Below are positions 54,155 to 61,561 of a stretch of DNA of 64,000 bases, in pieces (the first letter of the stretch is position 1; every line of letters starts with the position of its first letter). The DNA lies in assembly GCA_964550375.1 (NCBI GenBank), contig CAZJYX010000001.1, forward strand, positions 124,001-188,000, in the 5' to 3' direction. The position numbers and the translations under genes were made by a program. Under the pieces are notes generated by a model that worked only from the letters and a program-made list of their open reading frames with translations, made no database searches and had not been told where the DNA came from. The DNA is from JAAYXS01 sp964550375. GTDB taxonomy: Bacteria > Planctomycetota > Phycisphaerae > UBA1845 > Fen-1342.

Positions 54155-54511
54155 ACGTCCTATACGAGTCCGGCCTGCGGACAGATCTCCACGACCACCA
54201 GTTCGGGCTGGCGGCGGGCAAAGAGCTGGCGTAGCGTGCCGCTGTGCGTGGCCACGTTGCTCAGGCTGCATTCGCCGGTGATCGAATCGAACCGGCAAAA
54301 GACCGACTTGCTCGCGCCCAAATCCAGTGCCAAAATCAACATGGCCGGGTCTCCTTCAAGATGATGACTTCATCTTTGGGCTGACCCCAACGGCCGAGCC
54401 CGTAAGGCGGTATACCGCCAGGAGACCCGGCTTTCATAGTTTCTCGCGGTCACTCAGCGCAGCACCGGAGCGGATCTTCGACAGCCGAATACCGCGGCTG
54501 CGTGGCGCCGT
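54155..54511 (-). mobile_element. Truncated IS110-family insertion element
   Basis: The remnant comprises the transposase N-terminus and the region upstream of it (54343-54511), abutting the hutH stop. That upstream region, where IS110 elements encode their bridge RNA, contains an 11-base inverted repeat (GCCGGGTCTCC at 54344-54354 on the plus strand, GGAGACCCGGC at 54421-54431) and a 14-base palindrome GGCGGTATACCGCC (54406-54419). The outer end of the element cannot be fixed without comparison; it lies somewhere in 54432-54511. Confidence 0.6.
54160..54342 (-). pseudogene. N-terminal fragment of an IS110-family transposase
   Basis: The 60-codon frame starts MLILALDLGASKSVFCRFDS and ends ELVVVEICPQAGLV. 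This is the start of the DEDD (RuvC-like) domain of IS110 transposases, with Asp7 and Glu52 as the first two catalytic residues. Some 270 or more downstream residues, including the serine-containing C-terminal domain, are missing; the stop lies exactly at the junction with Rhs sequence. AAGGAG precedes the ATG by eight bases. The element can no longer transpose by itself. Confidence 0.7.
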
Positions 54512-56047
54512 CTAAGCGCCCGCAATCGCCCGCAATTCGGTGCTCTCGCGCAGCAGCCGCAGCGCTGTGCGGATGTCGTCGCCGAACTCCCGGTCCGCGT
54601 CGGCGTGCGTGATGTGCCGCCGGATGATGGCGTGAGCAGCGGCGGGTCCCTGGCCGGGCCGCTGGGGCGCCCGGAAGTCGACGGCCTGCGCCGCGCACAT
54701 GAGCTCCACGGCCAACACCGTCTCCACCCGGTCCAGAATCTCGTAGCACTTCAGCGCGGCGGTCGCCCCCATGCTCACGTGGTCTTCCTGTCCCAGCGAC
54801 GTCGGAATCGAATCCACGGACGCCGGCGTCGCCAGCACCTTGCACTCGTTAACCAGGGCGGCGGACGTGTACTGCGGCAGCATATAGCCGCTGTTCAGTC
54901 CGGTATCCTGCATGAGCAGCTTGGGCAGCCCATCCTCGCCGCCCAGTAGTTGGTACGTCCGGCGTTCCGAGATGCTAGCGAGATCAGTGAGTGCAATGGC
55001 CAGGTAGTCCAGCACCAGCGCCAGCGGCGCACCGTGGAAGTTCCCGCCGCTGATGGCCGCATCTTCGAAGATGATCGGGTTGTCGGTGACGCTGTTGATC
55101 TCGCGCGTGATGACCTCACAGTAGTGTGCGAGCACGTCCCGGAAGGCCCCATGCACCTGTGGCACGCAGCGCAGCGAGTAGGGATCCTGCACGCGCGGGC
55201 AGTCGGCATGCGACGCGAGGATCTCGCTACCGGTCATGTGCCGCCGGATGTTAGCGGCCACGGCTTGCGCGCCGCCGTGCGGCCGCAACTCGTGCAGACG
55301 CGGATCCATCGGCCGAATGCTGCCGCGGAAGCCCTCCAGTGTCAGGCACGCGATCAAGTCGGCCAGGTCCGCCAGGCGGCGCGCTCGCACGCCGATGTTC
55401 GCCGCGTACGCCGCCATGAACTGCGTGCCGTTGATCAGCGCCAGCCCTTCCTTGGACGTCAACTGCAGGGGCGGCAGCCCGAGGGCCGCCAGGACTTCGG
55501 CCGCCGGCCGGACCGTGCGCGTGCCGGCGTGCTCGGCTGCACCGGGCACGCTGATCTCGCCGCGTCCGATCATGCCGAGGACCACGTGCGCCAGGGGTGC
55601 CAGGTCGCCGCTGGCGCCCAGCGACCCGCGCGTCGGCACCACCGGCAGGATGTCGGCGTTCAGGAAGAGCTGCATCACGCGCACCACGTCGGTGCGGACG
55701 CCGCTGTGCCCGGCCAGGAGCATGTTCAGCTTGAACAGGAGTATCCAGCGGACAATCTCGGGCGGCGTGGCCGGACCGACGCCGACCGCGTGCGAGATAA
55801 TCAGGTTATGCTGAAGCTGATCGAGCTGCTCCGGCGGAATGCGCTTGTTGCGCAGGTGTCCGAAGCCCGTGTTGATGCCGTAGATCGGCGCGCCGCTGGC
55901 CACGAGATCGTCAACCCAGCCGCGCCCGCGCTCGACACGATCAAGCGCTGACCCGCTTATGTCCACGTGCAGCGGCTGCCCCAGGCATTCATCCAGCAGC
56001 GCCAGCGTCAGCGGCTGTTCGCCCAACTTCAGCGTGAAAGGTTTCAC
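54512..56047 (-). CDS. hutH: Histidine ammonia-lyase
   Basis: The 511-residue protein has the full aromatic ammonia-lyase layout: catalytic Tyr56 in PIYGINTGFG, the MIO tripeptide Ala145-Ser146-Gly147 in GSLGASGDLAPL, GTQFMAAYAAN, VQDPYSLRCVPQVHGAFRDV and QEDHVSMGATAALKCYEILD. It converts histidine to urocanate and ammonia. The Ser-Leu-Gln-rich core fits HAL, though tyrosine or phenylalanine lyase activity is not excluded. It starts with GTG overlapping the stop of the large upstream gene (GTGA). No hutU, hutI or hutG is in the window. Confidence 0.88.
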   Translation of the reverse strand: MKPFTLKLGEQPLTLALLDECLGQPLHVDISGSALDRVERGRGWVDDLVASGAPIYGINTGFGHLRNKRIPPEQLDQLQHNLIISHAVGVGPATPPEIVRWILLFKLNMLLAGHSGVRTDVVRVMQLFLNADILPVVPTRGSLGASGDLAPLAHVVLGMIGRGEISVPGAAEHAGTRTVRPAAEVLAALGLPPLQLTSKEGLALINGTQFMAAYAANIGVRARRLADLADLIACLTLEGFRGSIRPMDPRLHELRPHGGAQAVAANIRRHMTGSEILASHADCPRVQDPYSLRCVPQVHGAFRDVLAHYCEVITREINSVTDNPIIFEDAAISGGNFHGAPLALVLDYLAIALTDLASISERRTYQLLGGEDGLPKLLMQDTGLNSGYMLPQYTSAALVNECKVLATPASVDSIPTSLGQEDHVSMGATAALKCYEILDRVETVLAVELMCAAQAVDFRAPQRPGQGPAAAHAIIRRHITHADADREFGDDIRTALRLLRESTELRAIAGA

Positions 56048-58872
56048 CGGCGTTTCTCCTCGGCGTAACTCGCCACGGTCTCCGCGGCGTCGACGACGAA
56101 CTCGCGCAGGCCGGGCAAGCCGCGCTCCGTCAGAGCGGCGTGCACCTGGCGGCGCAGTTCATCCCGCGTTTGAAGCGCGTAATAATCGCGCTGGATCGCT
56201 TCGTTTACCAGCGCCAGTTCCTCGACCGCGTTATCGGCCACACGCACGTGGTAAACCTGACCGCCTTCGGCCGGCAGGCGCGCACAGTACATCCAGCGCG
56301 GATCGCGCCGTTCGTAAGGGCACGACTCGGGTATCAGGCGCGGATAAGGCTCATCGCCGGGCAGCGGTACGCGCCCCAGACGCCCCGCGGCAACGTCGAG
56401 ACGCAGCAGGCCGACATTGCTGAGAAGGAAGACGATTGGCGTGGGCTGGTCGCGCACGCCGACCGGCAGGAACATGGGCGGGGCCGGCAGCTCGAGTTCT
56501 TGCGCCATCCCGGCCGACGTCCACACGCGACCATCGGTGCGATCGAGCAGAAGCTGCGGGCCGCCGCGCAGCGCTACATGAATCACGCGCTCGTCCCCCG
56601 GCACAGTCTGAACCAGCGCGACTTCGGGCAGGTCCGGGTCCGCGAAGTACTCCTGGCCGTATTGCAGGTCTTCGCGCCACAACTCGGCCGTTTCGCCGAC
56701 GGGCGTGGGCTGGTCCCGGACCGCCGCCGCCAGCGTGCCAAACACCGGTGAGGCATACACGTCGAACGGCCCGATCTGGTCGGGCGCGATATTCAGGGCC
56801 GGCCCGGACGCCGTGTCCTGGGGGATTTCGACGACGCGCCGCAGGGTGTAGACCCACACGCGCCCGCTGCTTGGATCGCGTCCCAGCCACGGCCAGTTCA
56901 GCGGCCCCGGGAACCAGTTCGGCGTCGGGCCGTCGATGGGCGTGACGCGGTCCGCGCCGGCGTCGAATTGCAGCAGGCGCTGGTCGCGTGTCAGCACCAA
57001 CCATCGGCCGCCTTCTGTTCCCATTGGCACCGCCAGCAGCGGGGTTTGCAGGGCCGGCAACCGGCGGGCTGCCGGGGCGGACGTGAGAAAGTCAGCGGTG
57101 GTGCGCAGAACATCGGCGCCGGGCTCTCCGCCGGCGGTCGCCAGGGCGCGCGTCGCATCTGCGCCGCGGCCGGCGGCCAGTTGCCGCAGCGCCGCGACGA
57201 TCGCCGCTGGGCGGGCCCATTCCGGACCGCGCACCGCCTCGGTCAGCCGCGCGTGCATCTGCTCAAATATGCGCTCATCCGGCCGGCGGCTGGCGTACTC
57301 CAGCAACGCCACGGAAAAAGCCAGCCGGCCCACCTGCTCGTCCGTGGCGGACGGCAGCAGGGCGAGGAGATGCTCGTGCACTATGGCGCTGTTCTCGGCG
57401 CGCAATGCGAAGAGCATCCAGTAGGCGTAATCCTCCAGGGCCGGGTGGCCCGGCTGATTGACCAGCGCGAACAGCTCCGCCAGGCGCTCGTCCGTGGGGA
57501 ACTGGTAGAGGAAGAACGCCACGGCGGCAGCGACTTCGGGACGCTGAATGCGGGCAATGTCGGTGGGCGGTCCGGGCGGTCGCAGGATGCCGCGGGCATC
57601 TTGATACAACGCGTCAAGCGCCGCTTCCGGCGCGCCGTGCGCAAACGGCAGCCAGGCGTCCGTGCGGACGCGCAGCCACTTGTTCACACCCTGCGACGCG
57701 CGCCGCAGAATCGCGCTGCGCGGCTCGATCAGCCGCAGGCATTCCGACACAAGATCCAGCTCCGACAACATCCAGGCGCTGACCGCCAGCATGTTCCCAG
57801 CCTCGCGATCGACCTCCGTGTGCGCGCCCAGAACCGGCCGGTGTTGCTCCCACCAGGACGCCGCCACCTGCCCGAGCACGTCGACGAAGCGGCCGGCCGG
57901 GATAAGCACGCGATGAACCGGGACGTCGCGCTCAGCACTATCGTCCGGCGCAGCGGATTCGGCCGCCGTCCAAAGCAGACGCTCCAGGTGGAAGGGCGCC
58001 TTCTGCGGCCCGGACACGTCCAGCCACGACGGACTGGTCCAGGCCCGGGCCAGCGAGATTGACTGGCGGGCCTCCGGATGTTCAGCGAGCAATCTGAACG
58101 CCGTGGCCGCGTCGCCGGCCGTGTACGCCAGAACCGCGTGGAAGAAGGGCGACAACTCATCCGCCGGCAGGGGCAGGTCCAGGGCGGACAGCGTTTCGTA
58201 GGCCTGCTCGGCGTAACCGGCGTCATACAGACGCAGCACGCGCGCCAGCACTTCGCCATGCGGCGCGCGATAGTCGCACGCGATCGGCAGCGCGCGCGAC
58301 GCGATTGGGCCGATCGCACCGCGGCCGAGCACGTGCAGCGTCGAAGCGCCGCGGGCGTCCTGCACGCGCGCGTAGAGCTCGGCGCTGCCGTTGACCCGCC
58401 GGTGGTTCACGTGCGTGATAACGTCCCCGGCGCGCAGCCCGCTGCCCGGATCCGGCCGGACGACCAGCGCCGCAGCCACCGGCGGCGCGCTGCTGTCCAG
58501 CACGAAGCTCAGGCGGATGCGCACCTCGGGATCCGCTTCCTCAGCCAGCCTGGCGCGCAGCAGCGGAGCGACGGATTCGCCGAGGATGAGCAGGCTGTGT
58601 GTGGCGGCCTCGCGCAGGCGGAAGTCGGCGCTACCGAGTTGGTCGAGCAGCGCGGTGACCTGGTCCGCCGGCCCTGCACCAGGCGGCTCGGGCGGCTGCA
58701 TTCCGTCGGGCACAGGCCCGGCCGCGAGGCCGGCCAGGCCACACAGGACTACCAGGCCAATGACTTGCGACTTGCCGCCCACTTCGGCGCCTCCAGGCGT
58801 TTTCACCGCTCCTGAGTCTACGGGCGCTGCGATCCGCTCGCCACCGCCTGACGTTGACCGAAACCGTCCCAT
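56044..58872 (-). CDS. Large secreted HEAT/PDZ protein of unknown function
   Basis: From the ATG at 58872 the protein has 942 residues with a signal or membrane segment (SQVIGLVVLCGLAGLAAG). It then has HEAT-like helices (LGSADFRLREAATHSLLILG), a PDZ-like piece (VVRPDPGSGLRAGDVITHVN, about 135-175), a long helical TPR-like middle and a C-terminal beta-propeller-like half with repeated WLVLTRDQRLLQFDAGADRV, SGRVWVYTLRRVVEIP and QLLLDRTDGRVWTSAG. A GTG at 58806 would give a cleaner signal but its ribosome binding site is too close. It is coupled to hutH by a GTGA overlap. Multidomain scaffolds like this are typical of planctomycete envelopes. Confidence 0.6.
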   Translation of the reverse strand: MGRFRSTSGGGERIAAPVDSGAVKTPGGAEVGGKSQVIGLVVLCGLAGLAAGPVPDGMQPPEPPGAGPADQVTALLDQLGSADFRLREAATHSLLILGESVAPLLRARLAEEADPEVRIRLSFVLDSSAPPVAAALVVRPDPGSGLRAGDVITHVNHRRVNGSAELYARVQDARGASTLHVLGRGAIGPIASRALPIACDYRAPHGEVLARVLRLYDAGYAEQAYETLSALDLPLPADELSPFFHAVLAYTAGDAATAFRLLAEHPEARQSISLARAWTSPSWLDVSGPQKAPFHLERLLWTAAESAAPDDSAERDVPVHRVLIPAGRFVDVLGQVAASWWEQHRPVLGAHTEVDREAGNMLAVSAWMLSELDLVSECLRLIEPRSAILRRASQGVNKWLRVRTDAWLPFAHGAPEAALDALYQDARGILRPPGPPTDIARIQRPEVAAAVAFFLYQFPTDERLAELFALVNQPGHPALEDYAYWMLFALRAENSAIVHEHLLALLPSATDEQVGRLAFSVALLEYASRRPDERIFEQMHARLTEAVRGPEWARPAAIVAALRQLAAGRGADATRALATAGGEPGADVLRTTADFLTSAPAARRLPALQTPLLAVPMGTEGGRWLVLTRDQRLLQFDAGADRVTPIDGPTPNWFPGPLNWPWLGRDPSSGRVWVYTLRRVVEIPQDTASGPALNIAPDQIGPFDVYASPVFGTLAAAVRDQPTPVGETAELWREDLQYGQEYFADPDLPEVALVQTVPGDERVIHVALRGGPQLLLDRTDGRVWTSAGMAQELELPAPPMFLPVGVRDQPTPIVFLLSNVGLLRLDVAAGRLGRVPLPGDEPYPRLIPESCPYERRDPRWMYCARLPAEGGQVYHVRVADNAVEELALVNEAIQRDYYALQTRDELRRQVHAALTERGLPGLREFVVDAAETVASYAEEKRR

Positions 58873-58969
58873 CGGCAACGCACCGCACACCGGCTAGACT
58901 ACGCCTAATGGCCCGGGCGCCAGCGGTTCCGTCCGGCGCCGTTCGACCTGGCATACAGCGGAGACTAGC

Positions 58970-59533
58970 GTGAAGCCGAAGGTTGTTACCGTCTTCGGAA
59001 GTTCGCAGCCACGGCCGGGGAGCGCCGCCTACGAACTAGCTCATGAGCTGGGGCGCGGCATCGCCGCCGCGGGCTGGGCGTTGTGCAACGGCGGCTACGG
59101 CGGGACCATGGAGGCTGGTGCCAAAGGGGCGGTGGAGGCCGGCGGGCACACGATGGGGGTTACGCTGTCGCGTGTCGGCCCGGGCGGTCCGAACCCGCAC
59201 ATCAGGCAGGAGATTCCGACATTCAGCCTGTTAGTGCGTCTGGAAACACTCATTCGCCTGGGGCACGGCTATGTCGTACTGCCGGGCGGCACAGGCACGC
59301 TGCTGGAGTTCGCCGCCGTCTGGGAGATGTTCAACAAGCGCGTACTGCGTCGCGCCGCGCCGCTGATCCTGCTCGGCGAGCACTGGCGGCCGATCGTGGC
59401 GGCTGTCCGGTCTGAGCAGCCCGACGCACCAGAGCCGTACATGGCCGACAGCGTGTCGGCCGTGCTGGAGGTTCTGAGCACGCATCTGGCCGGCACGGCG
59501 AATGACGAATCGGCCGAATCGGCGGCGGGCTGA
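58970..59533 (+). CDS. LOG/TIGR00725-family nucleotide-binding protein
   Basis: The 187-residue Rossmann protein (VVTVFGSSQPRPGSAAYELA, ALCNGGYGGTMEAGAKGAVE, HGYVVLPGGTGTLLEFAAVW) carries the PGGTGTLLE motif (105-113) of LOG (cytokinin riboside monophosphate phosphoribohydrolase) and related proteins, plus the GGYGGTMEA loop (41-49). It may hydrolyse nucleoside monophosphates or bind nucleotide as a moonlighting regulator. It starts with GTG at 58970, diverging from the PDZ/HEAT gene. Confidence 0.8.
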   Translation: MKPKVVTVFGSSQPRPGSAAYELAHELGRGIAAAGWALCNGGYGGTMEAGAKGAVEAGGHTMGVTLSRVGPGGPNPHIRQEIPTFSLLVRLETLIRLGHGYVVLPGGTGTLLEFAAVWEMFNKRVLRRAAPLILLGEHWRPIVAAVRSEQPDAPEPYMADSVSAVLEVLSTHLAGTANDESAESAAG

Positions 59534-59676
59534 CGAATCTCCGTCAGCCCGGCTTGACCGGTTGGCGGCCGGGCCCTTACTATCTGCCGGATAACAAGTT
59601 GATCGGACTGCTCTCGACGCACTGGCGCGGGCGGAAGGAACTGATCCGACACCTCGCCGGACGAGGTTTGTCCAAC

Positions 59677-60552
59677 ATGATCGTTGACTGTCACACGCAA
59701 ATCTGGGATCCGACCACGCACTTCGGACCCGCGGCCGCCGCCATGGTGGAGCAGGCCGGGGAGGCGGACGTCAACCGGCACCTGCAGGCGGTGGATGCGG
59801 TTGACCGGGCCATCGTGCTGGCATTCAAGAGTCGTTATCTGGGCAGCGAGATCCCCAATGAGTTTGTGGCGCAGTACGTCCGCCGCAACTCGGCCAAGCT
59901 GGTGGGGTTCGCCGGGGTTGACCCCACGGAGCGGGACTGGCTGGACGACCTGCGGATTGCCCAGGAGGAGTTGCAGCTCAAGGGTGTGACGGTTTCGCCG
60001 CCGATGCAGAACTGCCATCCGGCCGACAGCCGCGCCATGCGGCTTTACGAGGCATGCGTGCAGCGCGGCCTGCCGGTGCTGTTCGAGCAGAACCACCGCA
60101 GTCCGGCGGCGAAGCTGGAGTTTGGCCGGCCGCTGCTGCTGGACGAGGTGGCGCGCGAGTTCCCCGAGCTGCGCATCATCATCAGCCACATGGGGTTTCC
60201 GTGGATCGAGGAGACGATTGTCCTGTTGGGCAAGCATGCGCACGTCTACGCCGACGTCGCCGGTCTGCACCAACGCCAGTGGCAGACCTACAACGCGCTG
60301 CTGCTGGCCTGGGAGTACGGCGTGATGGACAAGCTGCTGTTCGGCAGCGATTTTCCCTATCGCGCGCCGACCGAGTGCATCGAGGATCTGTACTCGATCA
60401 ACCAGATCAGCCACGGTACGAATCTGCGCGCCATCCCCCGGGCGCAGCTCCGCGGCATTGTTGAGCGCAACACGCTGGCGCTGCTGGGCATCGAACGCTC
60501 CAACCCTCAGGTCACCAATCGCAAGAGCGGGATATTTGTTGATGACGAGTAG
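59677..60552 (+). CDS. Amidohydrolase-family (COG2159-like) metal-dependent hydrolase
   Basis: From the ATG at 59677 this 291-residue protein is a TIM-barrel amidohydrolase: VDCHTQIWDP at 3-12, KLVGFAGVDPTERDWLDDLR, LFEQNHRSP, LRIIISHMGFPWIEETIVLL and DKLLFGSDFPYRAP. The His and Asp in ISHMG and FGSDFPY are kept, but the usual HxH is HTQ here, so one metal ligand is missing or replaced. Members hydrolyse or decarboxylate varied carboxylates; substrate is unknown. The longer frame back to 59554 lacks homology. Its stop overlaps the next lipoprotein by 11 bases. Confidence 0.75.
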   Translation: MIVDCHTQIWDPTTHFGPAAAAMVEQAGEADVNRHLQAVDAVDRAIVLAFKSRYLGSEIPNEFVAQYVRRNSAKLVGFAGVDPTERDWLDDLRIAQEELQLKGVTVSPPMQNCHPADSRAMRLYEACVQRGLPVLFEQNHRSPAAKLEFGRPLLLDEVAREFPELRIIISHMGFPWIEETIVLLGKHAHVYADVAGLHQRQWQTYNALLLAWEYGVMDKLLFGSDFPYRAPTECIEDLYSINQISHGTNLRAIPRAQLRGIVERNTLALLGIERSNPQVTNRKSGIFVDDE

Positions 60553-61135
60553 TTGTGCCGGGCGACGCATGGTGCAGGTCGCGCTGCTGGCGTCATTGTG
60601 CGGCGGTCTGTTGGCCGGCTGCCAGCGCGTGCCGCGCGGCCTGGAGTTGACGTCTTACCAGGACCCGTATTTCCCGCAGCGTTTCCGGGTAGCTTTCGAC
60701 CAGTGCGTCTACCATGTCGATGGCAGCGGTGACATCCACATCGCCGGCCGGGCGGAGACGGCGGCCGATGACACGGCGGACGCCATTACCAGTCTGCTGC
60801 ACATCCACGTGTTCTGGCGGCCGCACCCCGGGGCGACCTTTGTCAATCCGACCGGCATGAGTGCCACGCTGCGCTACGTCGAACACAGCGCCGCCGGGAC
60901 GGCCGTGTACGGCGGAACCGGCTTCGTTTATCCCCGTACGCAGCGCGACCGGACGCTGCTCGCCCAGATTGACAGCGGCACACTGGCCCTCGACAGCACG
61001 ACCGGACGGCCGCCGGAGCGGATCGGCGACGCGCGCCTGCGCGGCCGGTTGCGCGCCCGGCGCGACGCGCACCAGACGCTCGACCTGATGCGCACCATTA
61101 AGCTGCATGTCGGCGGCGCCCAGTCGGAACGCTGA
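60542..61135 (+). CDS. Lipoprotein of unknown function
   Basis: The 197-residue protein has a lipoprotein signal, MVQVALLASLCGGLLAGC, with acceptor Cys27 counted from the ATG at 60542. The mature domain (RFRVAFDQCVYHVDGSGDIH, LLHIHVFWRPHPGATFVNPT, MSATLRYVEHSAAGTAVYGG) is beta-rich, ending in a basic helix (RLRGRLRARRDAHQTL). No family is recognised. The gene overlaps the amidohydrolase by 11 bases and is probably co-translated; an ATG at 60569 is an alternative start. Confidence 0.65.
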   Translation: MTSSCAGRRMVQVALLASLCGGLLAGCQRVPRGLELTSYQDPYFPQRFRVAFDQCVYHVDGSGDIHIAGRAETAADDTADAITSLLHIHVFWRPHPGATFVNPTGMSATLRYVEHSAAGTAVYGGTGFVYPRTQRDRTLLAQIDSGTLALDSTTGRPPERIGDARLRGRLRARRDAHQTLDLMRTIKLHVGGAQSER

Positions 61136-61165
61136 TCTCTCGCCGAGTTGGAGGCGGCCCGAGCC

Positions 61166-61561
61166 GTGAGCGCGGACGCGCAGGCCATGTTCGTTCTGCT
61201 TGAGCACCGCAGTGCTGGGGACGTGCACTGGGACTTCCTGGTCGGAGTCCCCGGCCAAGCGGGCCTGGCCACGTGGCGCCTGGCGGGTGATCCGACGCAG
61301 ACGGCCGCGGCCGTTTTGGCCGAACGAATCGCCGACCATCATCCCGCTTTCCTGGACTACGAAGGCCCGCTCCGGCGGGCGCCCGGCGCGGTTCGCCGGC
61401 TGGACCGCGGCCCGGCGCGCGCAACACGTTGGGCCGATCCGCAGATTCAGTTGGAATTGGACGGGACGCGGCTGCGCGGCACGTATGAGATCGGGCTCTG
61501 TGCGGGCGGGCAGTTGGAGTTTCGCAGGGCTGCGCCGCGGACCGCCGGCAGCGCCGATTAA
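61166..61561 (+). CDS. Stand-alone LigD 3'-phosphoesterase-like protein
   Basis: The protein (131 residues from GTG at 61166) resembles the N-terminal phosphoesterase module of LigD: MFVLLEHRSAGDVHWDFLVG, where the His and HxD residues (HWD) are kept, ADHHPAFLDYEGPLRRAPGA and AVRRLDRGPARATRW. The arginine of the HxDxR motif is leucine here. In LigD this domain trims 3' ends during non-homologous end joining; stand-alone homologues occur in several phyla and are uncharacterised. An ATG at 61187 is an alternative start. No Ku or ligase is nearby. Confidence 0.6.
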   Translation: MSADAQAMFVLLEHRSAGDVHWDFLVGVPGQAGLATWRLAGDPTQTAAAVLAERIADHHPAFLDYEGPLRRAPGAVRRLDRGPARATRWADPQIQLELDGTRLRGTYEIGLCAGGQLEFRRAAPRTAGSAD

